From assembly GCA_949987705.1 (NCBI GenBank), contig OX465283.1, positions 159,851,850-159,915,849 on the forward strand: a stretch of DNA of 64,000 nucleotides, written 5' to 3'. This DNA is from Thereva unica (taxonomy: Eukaryota > Arthropoda > Insecta > Diptera > Therevidae). Below, piece by piece: positions 23,401 to 35,520 of the stretch. Under the pieces are notes generated by a model. It was not told the origin of the DNA. It made no database searches and saw nothing but the letters and a program-made list of their open reading frames with translations. The stretch's first letter is position 1. The number at the start of each line of letters is the position of its first letter. The translations under genes and the position numbers were made by a program.

Positions 23401-25856
23401 TAAAACATAAAACATAAAACATAAAACATAAAACATAAAACATAAAACATAAAACATAAAACATAAAACATAAAACATAAAACATAAAACATAAAACATA
23501 AAACATAAAACATAAAACATAAAACATAAAACATAAAACATAAAACATAAAACATAAAACATAAAACATAAAACATAAAACATAAAACATAAAACATAAA
23601 ACATAAAACATAAAACATAAAACATAAAACATAAAACATAAAACATAAAACATAAAACATAAAACATAAAACATAAAACATAAAACATAAAACATAAAAC
23701 ATAAAACATAAAACATAAAACATAAAACATAAAACATAAAACATAAAACATAAAACATAAAACATAAAACATAAAACATAAAACATAAAACATAAAACAT
23801 AAAACATAAAACATAAAACATAAAACATAAAACATAAAACATAAAACATAAAACATAAAACATAAAACATAAAACATAAAACATAAAACATAAAACATAA
23901 AACATAAAACATAAAACATAAAACATAAAACATAAAACATAAAACATAAAACATAAAACATAAAACATAAAACATAAAACATAAAACATAAAACATAAAA
24001 CATAAAACATAAAACATAAAACATAAAACATAAAACATAAAACATAAAACATAAAACATAAAACATAAAACATAAAACATAAAACATAAAACATAAAACA
24101 TAAAACATAAAACATAAAACATAAAACATAAAACATAAAACATAAAACATAAAACATAAAACATAAAACATAAAACATAAAACATAAAACATAAAACATA
24201 AAACATAAAACATAAAACATAAAACATAAAACATAAAACATAAAACATAAAACATAAAACATAAAACATAAAACATAAAACATAAAACATAAAACATAAA
24301 ACATAAAACATAAAACATAAAACATAAAACATAAAACATAAAACATAAAACATAAAACATAAAACATAAAACATAAAACATAAAACATAAAACATAAAAC
24401 ATAAAACATAAAACATAAAACATAAAACATAAAACATAAAACATAAAACATAAAACATAAAACATAAAACATAAAACATAAAACATAAAACATAAAACAT
24501 AAAACATAAAACATAAAACATAAAACATAAAACATAAAACATAAAACATAAAACATAAAACATAAAACATAAAACATAAAACATAAAACATAAAACATAA
24601 AACATAAAACATAAAACATAAAACATAAAACATAAAACATAAAACATAAAACATAAAACATAAAACATAAAACATAAAACATAAAACATAAAACATAAAA
24701 CATAAAACATAAAACATAAAACATAAAACATAAAACATAAAACATAAAACATAAAACATAAAACATAAAACATAAAACATAAAACATAAAACATAAAACA
24801 TAAAACATAAAACATAAAACATAAAACATAAAACATAAAACATAAAACATAAAACATAAAACATAAAACATAAAACATAAAACATAAAACATAAAACATA
24901 AAACATAAAACATAAAACATAAAACATAAAACATAAAACATAAAACATAAAACATAAAACATAAAACATAAAACATAAAACATAAAACATAAAACATAAA
25001 ACATAAAACATAAAACATAAAACATAAAACATAAAACATAAAACATAAAACATAAAACATAAAACATAAAACATAAAACATAAAACATAAAACATAAAAC
25101 ATAAAACATAAAACATAAAACATAAAACATAAAACATAAAACATAAAACATAAAACATAAAACATAAAACATAAAACATAAAACATAAAACATAAAACAT
25201 AAAACATAAAACATAAAACATAAAACATAAAACATAAAACATAAAACATAAAACATAAAACATAAAACATAAAACATAAAACATAAAACATAAAACATAA
25301 AACATAAAACATAAAACATAAAACATAAAACATAAAACATAAAACATAAAACATAAAACATAAAACATAAAACATAAAACATAAAACATAAAACATAAAA
25401 CATAAAACATAAAACATAAAACATAAAACATAAAACATAAAACATAAAACATAAAACATAAAACATAAAACATAAAACATAAAACATAAAACATAAAACA
25501 TAAAACATAAAACATAAAACATAAAACATAAAACATAAAACATAAAACATAAAACATAAAACATAAAACATAAAACATAAAACATAAAACATAAAACATA
25601 AAACATAAAACATAAAACATAAAACATAAAACATAAAACATAAAACATAAAACATAAAACATAAAACATAAAACATAAAACATAAAACATAAAACATAAA
25701 ACATAAAACATAAAACATAAAACATAAAACATAAAACATAAAACATAAAACATAAAACATAAAACATAAAACAAAACATAAAACATAAAACATAAAACAT
25801 AAAACATAAAACATAAAACATAAAACATAAAACATAAAACATAAAACATAAAACAT
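20464..25856 (+). repeat. (ACATAAA)n satellite, left arm, about 770 units
   Basis: 5,393 bp of an almost perfectly uniform 7-mer. I noticed a single unit-length variant, a 2-bp loss near 25772. Read on the minus strand the unit has no stop codon and gives the endless peptide period YVLCFMF. There is no sign that this is translated. Confidence 0.98.
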
Positions 25857-27622
25857 CCACAGGGAATCGATTCCACAGGGAATCGATTCCAGGGAATCGA
25901 TCCAAGGGAATTGATTCCAGGGAATCGATTCCAGGGAATCGATTCCAGGGAATCGATTCCAGGGAATCGATTCCAGGGAATCGATTCCAGAGAATCGATT
26001 CCACAGGGAATCGATTCCAGGGAATCGATTCCAGGGAATCGATTCCAGGGAATCCATTCCAGGGAATCGATTCCAGAGAATCGATTCCACAGGGAATCGA
26101 TTCCAGGGAATCGATTCCAGAGAATCGATTCCACAGGGAATCGATTCCAGGGAATCGATTCCAGGGAATCGATTCCAGAGAATCGATTCCACAGGGAATC
26201 GATTCCAGGGAATCGATTCCAGAGAATCGATTCCACAGGGAATCGATTCCAGGGAATCGATTCCAGAGAATCGATTCCACAGGGAATCGATTCCAGGGAA
26301 TCGATTCCAGAGAATCGATTCCACGGGGAATCGATTCCAGGGAATCGATTCCAGAGAATCGATTCCACAGGGAATTGATTCCAGGGAATCGATTCCAGAG
26401 AATCGATTCCACAGGGAATCGATTCCAGGGAATCGATTCCAGAGAATCGATTCCAGGGAATCGATTCCAGAGAATCGATTCCACAGGGAATCGATTCCAG
26501 GGAATCGATCCAAGGGAATTGATTCCAGGGAATCGATTCCAGGGAATCGATTCCAGGGAATCGATTCCAGAGAATCGATTCCACAGGGAATCGATTCCAG
26601 AGAATCGATTCCACAGGGAATCGATTCCAGGGAATCGATTCCAGAGAATCGATTCCACAGGGAATCGATTCCAGGGAATCGATTCCAGAGAATCGATTCC
26701 ACAGGGAATCGATTCCAGGGAATCGATCCAAGGGAATTGATTCCAGGGAATCGATTCCAGGGAATCGATTCCAGGGAATCGATTCCAGGGAATCGATTCC
26801 AGGGAATCGATTCCAGGGAATCGATTCCAGAGAATCGATTCCACAGGGAATCGATTCCAGGGAATCGATTCCAGGGAATCGATTCCAGGGAATCGATTCC
26901 AGGGAATCGATTCCAGAGAATCGATTCCACAGGGAATCGATTCCAGGGAATCGATTCCAGGGAATCGATTCCAGGGAATCGATTCCGCGGAATCGATTCC
27001 AGGGAATCGATCCAAGGGAATCGATTCCAGAGAATCGATTCCACAGGGAATCGATTCCAGGGAATCGATTCCAGAGAATCGATTCCAGGGAATCGATTCC
27101 AGAGAATCGATTCCACAGGGAATCGATTCCAGGGAATCGATCCAAGGGAATCGATTCCAGGGAATCGATTCCAGGGAATCGATTCCAGGGAATCGATTCC
27201 ACAGGGAATCGATTCCAGGGAATCGATCCAAGGGAATTGATTCCAGGGAATCGATTCCAGGGAATCGATTCCAGGGAATCGATTCCAGAGAATCGATTCC
27301 ACAGGGAATCGATTCCAGGGAATCGATTCCAGAGACGATTCCACGGAATCGATTCCAGGGAATCGATCCAAGGGAATCGATTCCAGAGAATCGATTCCAC
27401 AGGGAATCGATTCCAGGGAATCGATTCCAGAGAATCGATTCCACAGGGAATCGATTCCAGGGAATCGATCCAAGGGAATCGATTCCAAGGAATCGATTCC
27501 AGGGAATCGATTCCAGGGAATCGATTCCAGAGAATCGATTCCAGGGAATCGATTCCAGAGAATCGATTCCACAGGGAATCGATTCCAGGGAATCGATCCA
27601 AGGGAATCGATTCCAGGGAATC
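25857..27622 (+). repeat. 14-bp GGAATCGATTCC satellite, left arm, with higher-order repeat
   Basis: Units are CAGGGAATCGATTC (14), CAGAGAATCGATTC (14), CACAGGGAATCGATTC (16) and a 13/15-bp pair, CAGGGAATCGATC then CAAGGGAATTGATTC. They occur in recurring series. The commonest is CAGAG, CACAGGG, CAGGG, about 44 bp long. Each unit contains the self-complementary core GGAATCGATTCC. Confidence 0.97.
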
Positions 27623-28869
27623 GATTCCCTGGAATCGATTCCCTGGAATCGATTCCTTGGAATCGATTCCCTTGGATCGATTCCCCGGAATCGATTCCCT
27701 GTGGAATCGATTCTCTGGAATCGATTCCCTGGAATCGATTCCCTGTGGAATCGATTCTCTGGAATCGATTCCCTGGAATCGATTCCCTGTGGAATCGATT
27801 CTCTGGAATCGATTCCCTTGGATCGATTCCCTGGAATCGATTCCGTGGAATCGATTCCCTGGAATCGATTCCCTGGAATCGATTCCCTGTGGAATCGATT
27901 CTCTGGAATCGATTCCCTGGAATCGATTCCCTGGAATCGATTCCCTGGAATCGATTCCCTGTGGAATCGATTCTCTGGAATCGATTCCCTGGAATCGATT
28001 CTCTGGAATCGATTCCCTGGAATCGATTCCCTGTGGAATCGATTCTCTGGAATCGATTCCCTGGAATCGATTCCCTGGAATCGATTCCCTGGAATCAATT
28101 CCCTTGGATCGATTCCCTGGAATCGATTCCCTGGAATCGATTCCCTGGAATCGATTCCCTGGAATCGATTCCCTTGGATCGATTCCCTGGAATCGATTCC
28201 CTGTGGAATCGATTCTCTGGAATCGATTCCCTGGAATCGATTCTCTGGAATCGATTCCCTGGAATCGATTCCCTGTGGAATCGATTCTCTGGAATCGATT
28301 CCCTGGAATCGATTCCCTGTGGAATCGATTCTCTGGAATCGATGCCCTGGAATCGATTCCCTGTGGAATCGATTCTCTGGAATCGATTCCCTGTGGAATC
28401 GATTCTCTGGAATCGATTCCCTGGAATCGATTCCCTGTGGAATCGATTCTCTGGAATCGATTCCCTGGAATCGATTCCCTGTGGAATCGATTCTCTGGAA
28501 TCGATTCCCTGGAATCGATTCCCTGTGGAATCGATTCTCTGGAATCGATTCCCTGGAATCGATTCCCTGGAATCGATTCCCTGGAATCGATTCCCTTGGA
28601 TCGATTCCCTGGAATCGATTCCCTGTGGAATCGATTCTCTGGAATCGATTCCCTGGAATCGATTCCCTGTGGAATCGATTCTCTGGAATCGATTCCCTGG
28701 AATCGATTCCCTGTGGAATCGAATCTCTGGAATCGATTCCCTTGGATCGATTCCCTGGAATCGATTCCGTGGAATCGATTCCCTGGAATCGATTCCCTGT
28801 GGAATCGATTCCCTGGAATCGATTCCCTGGGATCGATTCCCTGGAATCGATTCCGTGAAATCGATTCCC
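27623..28869 (-). repeat. 14-bp GGAATCGATTCC satellite, inverted right arm
   Basis: The same unit types as the left arm occur in reverse complement (CCCTG, CTCTG, CCCTGTG and CCCTTG-GATC variants). The array is shorter, and the order of variants does not mirror the left arm unit by unit, so the arms have diverged in copy number after the inversion. Confidence 0.97.
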
Positions 28870-31639
28870 TGTATTACGTATTACGTATTATGTTTTATGT
28901 TTTATGTTTTATGTTTTATGTTTTATGTTTTATGTTTTATGTTTTATGTTTTATGTTTTATGTTTTATGTTTTATGTTTTATGTTTTATGTTTTATGTTT
29001 TATGTTTTATGTTTTATGTTTTATGTTTTATGTTTTATGTTTTATGTTTTATGTTTTATGTTTTATGTTTTATGTTTTATGTTTTATGTTTTATGTTTTA
29101 TGTTTTATGTTTTATGTTTTATGTTTTATGTTTTATGTTTTATGTTTTATGTTTTATGTTTTATGTTTTATGTTTTATGTTTTATGTTTTATGTTTTATG
29201 TTTTATGTTTTATGTTTTATGTTTTATGTTTTATGTTTTATGTTTTATGTTTTATGTTTTATGTTTTATGTTTTATGTTTTATGTTTTATGTTTTATGTT
29301 TTATGTTTTATGTTTTATGTTTTATGTTTTATGTTTTATGTTTTATGTTTTATGTTTTATGTTTTATGTTTTATGTTTTATGTTTTATGTTTTATGTTTT
29401 ATGTTTTATGTTTTATGTTTTATGTTTTATGTTTTATGTTTTATGTTTTATGTTTTATGTTTTATGTTTTATGTTTTATGTTTTATGTTTTATGTTTTAT
29501 GTTTTATGTTTTATGTTTTATGTTTTATGTTTTATGTTTTATGTTTTATGTTTTATGTTTTATGTTTTATGTTTTATGTTTTATGTTTTATGTTTTATGT
29601 TTTATGTTTTATGTTTTATGTTTTATGTTTTATGTTTTATGTTTTATGTTTTATGTTTTATGTTTTATGTTTTATGTTTTATGTTTTATGTTTTATGTTT
29701 TATGTTTTATGTTTTATGTTTTATGTTTTATGTTTTATGTTTTATGTTTTATGTTTTATGTTTTATGTTTTATGTTTTATGTTTTATGTTTTATGTTTTA
29801 TGTTTTATGTTTTATGTTTTATGTTTTATGTTTTATGTTTTATGTTTTATGTTTTATGTTTTATGTTTTATGTTTTATGTTTTATGTTTTATGTTTTATG
29901 TTTTATGTTTTATGTTTTATGTTTTATGTTTTATGTTTTATGTTTTATGTTTTATGTTTTATGTTTTATGTTTTATGTTTTATGTTTTATGTTTTATGTT
30001 TTATGTTTTATGTTTTATGTTTTATGTTTTATGTTTTATGTTTTATGTTTTATGTTTTATGTTTTATGTTTTATGTTTTATGTTTTATGTTTTATGTTTT
30101 ATGTTTTATGTTTTATGTTTTATGTTTTATGTTTTATGTTTTATGTTTTATGTTTTATGTTTTATGTTTTATGTTTTATGTTTTATGTTTTATGTTTTAT
30201 GTTTTATGTTTTATGTTTTATGTTTTATGTTTTATGTTTTATGTTTTATGTTTTATGTTTTATGTTTTATGTTTATGTTTCATGTTTTATGTTTTATGTT
30301 TTATGTTTTATGTTTTATGTTTTATGTTTTATGTTTTATGTTTTATGTTTTATGTTTTATGTTTTATGTTTTATGTTTTATGTTTTATGTTTTATGTTTT
30401 ATGTTTATGTTTTATGTTTTATGTTTTATGTTTTATGTTTTATGTTTTATGTTTATGTTTTATGTTTTATGTTTTATGTTTTATGTTTTATGTTTTATGT
30501 TTTATGTTTTATGTTTTATGTTTTATGTTTTATGTTTTATGTTTTATGTTTTATGTTTTATGTTTTATGTTTTATGTTTTATGTTTTATGTTTATGTTTT
30601 ATTTTTATGTTTTATGTTTTATGTTTTATGTTTATGTTTTATGTTTTATGTTTTATGTTTTATGTTTTATGTTTTATGTTTTATGTTTTATGTTTTATGT
30701 TTTATGTTTATGTTTTATGTTTTATGTTTTATGTTTTATGTTTTATGTTATGTTTTATGTTTTATGTTTTATGTTTTATGTTTTATGTTTTATGTTTTTA
30801 TGTTTTATGTTTTATGTTTTATGTTTTATGTTTATGTTTTATGTTTTATGTTTTATGTTTTATGTTTTATGTTTATGTTTTATGTTTTATGTTTATGTTT
30901 ATGTTTTATGTTTTATGTTTTATGTTTTATGTTTTATGTTTTATGTTTTATGTTTTATGTTTTATGTTTTATGTTTTATGTTTTATGTTTTATGTTTTTA
31001 TGTTTTATGTTTTATGTTTTATGTTTTATGTTTTATGTTTTATGTTTATGTTTTATGTTTTATGTTTTATGTTTTATGTTTTATGTTTTATGTTTTATGT
31101 TTTATGTTTTATGTTTTATGTTTTATGTTTTATGTTTTATGTTTTATGTTTTATGTTTTATGTTTTTATGTTTTATGTTTTATGTTTTATGTTTTATGTT
31201 TTATGTTTTATGTTTTATGTTTTATGTTTTATGTTTTATGTTTTATGTTTTATGTTTTATGTTTTATGTTTTATGTTTTATGTTTTATGTTTTATGTTTT
31301 ATGTTTTATGTTTTATGTTTTATGTTTTATGTTTTATGTTTTATGTTTTATGTTTTATGTTTTATGTTTTATGTTTTATGTTTTATGTTTTATGTTTTAT
31401 GTTTTATGTTTTTATGTTTTATGTTTTATGTTTTATGTTTTATGTTTTATGTTTTATGTTTTATGTTTTATGTTTTATGTTTTATGTTTTATGTTTTATG
31501 TTTTATGTTTTATGTTTTATGTTTTATGTTTTATGTTTTATGTTTTATGTTTTATGTTTTATGTTTTATGTTTTATGTTTTATGTTTTATGTTTTATGTT
31601 TTATGTTTTATGTTTTATGTTTTATGTGTTATGTTTTAT
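28870..31639 (-). repeat. (TTTTATG)n satellite, inverted right arm, about 396 units
   Basis: Begins with two or three variant units (TATTACG, TATTATG) at the junction and then runs perfectly to about 30270. From about 30270 to 31420, 6-bp units (TTTATG), 8-bp units (TTTTTATG) and a TTTCATG unit are interspersed. The outermost part is uniform again. It ends in TGTGTTATG and TTTTATTGTGTC. Confidence 0.98.
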
Positions 31640-32235
31640 TGTGTCAAATTGAAAAAATTCGATTGTGTTAAATTGAAAAAAAACACTTAACACATGTAGA
31701 CACTATATAAAACGAATCTAAATATTTTGCTTTGGATTGGAGGCAAATCTAATATGAGATGCACTTTGCACAGCAGAATTAGGTGTATTATTTTACTTAA
31801 ACATACATATATTATTGTTAAAAATTCGGCTTACCGCACCTTTTGTATTAATTTACACTTCAATTTAACTTTTTTTTATTTTTAAAGAAAAAATCACGCA
31901 CGCACTTCACTTTTCTTTAAATGTAGAATATCTATTGAAAAACACAGGCACCTGTTTATTCATAGCATATATGCACGTGCACGCACACAAGTACCCCCCC
32001 CCCTCGCAATGAGACCAACACCAATAATTACCCGCCAAGAATTTGATAGAATTGATATATTTTAATTGCACCCCATCTATGACAAAGAATAGAGAACACC
32101 ATCTGTGGCAATATTACATTACTCTTCGTTTTACCTATGATTATCAATTTCCATAAAATATACAAAATACATTTCATAAATAATAGAAAATCTGTTGTCA
32201 TAATTCGGTTGTTTTACTTCCTTCGAAACTTTATA
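31640..32235. other. No gene recognised
   Basis: AT-rich flank of the satellite. It starts with two imperfect direct copies of GTGTYAAATTGAAAAAA and contains a C-run near 31994. No coding or RNA gene is visible. Confidence 0.5.
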
Positions 32236-33028
32236 CAGCTATTGGTATACACTTAGTTCTAAGGAACTGGATTAAGAGCTTTCTTTCAGGCCGCTCAATC
32301 AAGGTAGTATTGGATGGCATCGAATCCAATCCCCATGTCATCTCGGCCAAGGTTCCCCAGGGGCAATTCTCTCACCCGCACTTTTCCTAATCTTCATTAA
32401 TGATCTCCCCTCAATCCCCTCCAACCCACTTTACTTTGGTGGTACTTTGCATTTTTCTTACTCCTTCGACAATATAAGACAAGCAAGTGCCAGTCGCAAA
32501 AACCACCTGGACTTGTCTCGACAAGGTGCAAAATCACCCCCTCAAACTCATTGGTGATGGCCCCTCTCGCGCCTCCATAGACATTAAGCCACCGTAGAAA
32601 TATAGCAGCCCTCTTCATACTTTAACGCTATTACCACGACGACTGTTGCACTGAAATTCAGGACCTCCTGCCTGCACGGCAATATTTTTCCCGCAACACA
32701 AGACTAGCCCGCTCCGCTCACCCCCATACCCTACAGCCCCCCGTTCGCGCACAATACGGTTTATCATATAGTTCGTTTATGAATAGAACAATTCCGACTA
32801 TGGAATAATGTCCCGCAGTCAGTATTTCTAAACTCGTACAATACCTTAGAGTTCAAACGTGAGGTTCATCGTCATTTTCTTCTAAACCCTCCAGACCCCC
32901 TCTAACCTTTCCTATTCTCCTTTATTCTTCAAACCAAGCTTACTACTAGACATTGCACCATGAACTGAACGACATGACGGACTGGTAGTATAAAGGGTTA
33001 CACCTAAGCTTGGTTTTTTCATATAAAA
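32236..33028 (+). pseudogene. LINE family B copy 2, truncated reverse transcriptase and 3' end
   Basis: The frame near 32267 reads LRNWIKSFLSGRSIKVVLDG and then reaches VPQG. After a one-base frameshift it continues ILSPALFLIFINDLPSIPSN, the motif B region of Jockey/CR1-type polymerases. The catalytic YADD block is lost in a deletion or rearrangement. The last 290 bp match the 3' ends at 17803-18245 and 41105-41566, ending in an A-rich tail at 33028. Orientation is plus. It is a dead, rearranged copy. Confidence 0.85.
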
Positions 33029-33165
33029 AATGGTGGTTCCGTCTGCAAAAACATCCAACATTGGCCTCACAATCGAGGTAGAGGAGCGCGAATCTGAAGT
33101 AGTAAAAGCAATTACCTACCTCGGGTCAATAGCAGCCGACAAAAACAAGCTGATAACCCCTCTAA
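33029..33165 (+). pseudogene. LINE fragment with YLGS motif
   Basis: Directly after the A-rich tail of the previous LINE, an open frame (33030-33278) begins with the peptide IGLTIEVEERESEVVKAITYLGS. This has the shape of the conserved segment after the catalytic core in RTE-like and related LINE polymerases (EVV...F.YLGS). Only about 45 residues resemble a polymerase. The rest of the 82-codon frame does not. It may belong to the same clade as the fragment at 37693-38094. Confidence 0.55.
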
Positions 33166-34758
33166 CATCATTTTTTTTCTCCAAATATAATATATTCAGA
33201 ATTAAAGGTTCTTATAAAAATAACCTCACACTTTTCAATAGGACACTTTTTCAAACATGTGCTCTAACTTCAATTTGAGCAACTGACTGTCAATTCCGCT
33301 CTGACTCAGCCTAGCCTGCCATATAAAAACTCCGAAATGACTTTTAGCGAAACATTTTCAAGCAAAGTAATCACAGCGAAATTTACGGGCCAAACTTTAT
33401 CTTGCAATTGATTGAAATTCATTTGTAGCGCACTGCCATCCGAAATATGCACTATTTGTAAGGAAGCAGTTAACAATTTATAATCGCTCTTTTGACTTCG
33501 TTTGCGCAAAATTATTTATTACATGGCGGCCATTAAACTGCAGTTACACTTTTTATTACATCCTCTGCTGTGGCTGTAAAAGCTGAAATTATTGTGACCA
33601 AATAGGGTGCAGGGGGTGCGGGGCGGCCGCTATAGCAGAGTTTTACTGTGCATTTTTTGCCGAACAATTGCTCTCCCCCGGACAATCCACATTGGACTTA
33701 TTCAACCATTAAATAGGTTCGTATGAATGCTACATGTAATGCGTGCCCTGTAGCCAGAATGGAAGGGGTTGTTTTGATGAGTTATTTTCCAGGGTAGCGC
33801 TCGGATCGATTCTACGAAATGAATTTACATGTTTTATAATACGGGTTTAGTTAGGGCACAAATTGCTGAAGCTATCGACTTTAAATAAAACTCATGGACT
33901 CATCCCTCTGCTATAGGTTCTGAATTTCGTTCATTTTGTGTAATATAATTTGATTTGGAGATTCGAAATACGATTTATTACAGCTTGAATTGACACTTAC
34001 ACTGTGTGCCAACTTACAGTTCGAACGTCCATTTGTATATGAAAAACTCATTTCAATTTGATTTTCGAAGGTTTGGGGACTTGCAATTGTAAGGGATTGT
34101 TTAAATCAAATTCATTTGGTAGTGTGCTTCATTTCAGCTTCCAATTCAATCAAGACCAGTCAGTAACAGAATAGTTTGAATGCAGTGTTTGATGTTTAGT
34201 TTGAGATTCAATTCAGCGAGTTTTTAATACTCTAATCGCATATTCCTCTATAGTATTGTTGGTACAGTCGTGAACCAATGGTAATGTAATATATACGGCA
34301 ACTTCGTCAACACAACTTGACAATACATTCTATAATTTTCATTTCTTCTGCTTTTCGCCTTCGTGTATCCTTGACTGCTGATAAAAGGAACCTCGTGGCC
34401 TCGACACACTGCAATCAAAATATGACGAAGGCCTTTATGAGGTGACTCACGTTAAAATACGTCATTATATATTGACAGTTCTAACAAGTGGAAGTGTAGT
34501 GAAAAATGTCAGTTACCTCCTTTATGACTAGGTTTAAAAGTTGAGTCGAGGTTGAGTTTAAATTTCGACCACTGTGTAATGAACCACGTTTCGTTACTAA
34601 GAACCCCCTCCCCGAATCTTAGAAAAATACTAACACGCGTAACACGCTTCAACTCTAGAAAGCATCTCCTAACAAAGCTTTAGGAAACATAAATATTTAC
34701 TCAGCAGGCTGGTTGATTCTCCTTTGAAAGCTTCACTTCGAAGCTTTAAAGCTTCCTA
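33166..34758. other. No gene recognised
   Basis: Unique-looking sequence with no coding frame above 70 codons and no clear repeat. A cluster of AAGCTT-centred short palindromes occurs just before the next element (34720-34755). Confidence 0.5.
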
Positions 34759-34763
34759 CGCCG

Positions 34764-35520
34764 CACAGTGGCGATATTTTTGATATTTCACCCAAATTAC
34801 TCTAGAGGTCGTAATTTTTAAGTTATTGACAAAATTTTTTTTTTTAAATGTTCATCTTGAATTTACCTATCGATCCCTCTAGCCGGATTTTGAAATTTCA
34901 TTTTCATTTTTTTTAAATTTTTAACAAAAAGTCTCATTTTTTCAAAAAAATACAATTTTTTCTATTCAATTTACTCTAACGGGCCGAAAATTTGAGTTTC
35001 CGTACTCATGTTTTTTTTTTAAATGTTCGTCTTTTAGTTAGCTATTAATCTGTCTAAATGAATTTTTGATATAGTTTTAGAAAACCGTTAAAATTACTGT
35101 CAAATATCAAATCAATCAGTTCGAAATTTTTTGGTAGAGGTTTACATATCACCCTGTATTTTTGTAACCCTGTGAGAGATTTTCTTGAATAAGGCCCCAA
35201 TCTACGCAGAATACCCCCGCCTATGTGAAACGGTAAAAGTTAAGGCTTAAACCCACCAACTTCCAGAGTTATGTGTCGTCAAAGTCAAAATTTTGTTTTT
35301 TTCTTCATTAAAATTTCAACTTCAACCACCTTTTTCTCCAAAAAAAGTAGCTAATTGATATTTTTTTATTACAAAATTGGAAAGCTTGGACAATTTCCTA
35401 TGAATAATGTTCAACAACTTTTATGCTACGGCCTATAGTTTTGAAGCTATAAGCAATTTTAATGCTAAAAATGGCCTTATTTGGTACTTTTAGACATAAC
35501 CTCAGGTTATTGGGAACTGA
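34764..35520 (+). repeat. Left arm of the fold-back element
   Basis: 757 bp, repeated in reverse complement at 37271-38441. Contains CACAGTGGCG at the tip, AT-rich blocks, ACATATCACCCTG at about 35146 and AGACATAACCTCAGGTTATT at the inner edge. The middle part resembles the interior of the element at 52469-52889. No gene-like coding. Confidence 0.93.

Larger units (their letters stand above)
20464..31639. repeat. Giant satellite palindrome (7-mer / 14-mer / inverted 14-mer / inverted 7-mer)
   Basis: Four consecutive arrays make one 11.2-kb inverted structure. On the plus strand an ACATAAA array is followed by a 14-mer array. At 27622/27623, inside the perfect palindrome CCAGGGAATCGATTCCCTGG, the orientation flips. 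The inverted 14-mer array and then the inverted 7-mer array (TTTTATG) follow. The inner-to-outer junctions match in mirror image (ACAGGG / CCCTGT). Arm lengths differ: 5.39 against 2.77 kb for the 7-mer, and 1.77 against 1.25 kb for the 14-mer. No target duplication or unique terminal repeats are seen at the outer edges. Giant open frames crossing it (up to 2,568 codons) are stop-free artefacts. Confidence 0.97.

Noticed and set aside
20464..25856. Telomeric repeat
   Set aside because: TTTTATG is not the arthropod TTAGG motif, and the array is internal and inverted at its other end.
20392..28098. Giant open frames of up to 2,568 codons across the 7-mer and 14-mer arrays
   Set aside because: The units contain no stop in most frames, so openness is automatic. 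The peptides are pure YVLCFMF and ESIPGNRFQGID-type periods on both strands.
25857..28869. Heat-shock element array
   Set aside because: GAA and TTC are four bases apart, not the two required by the canonical heat-shock element.
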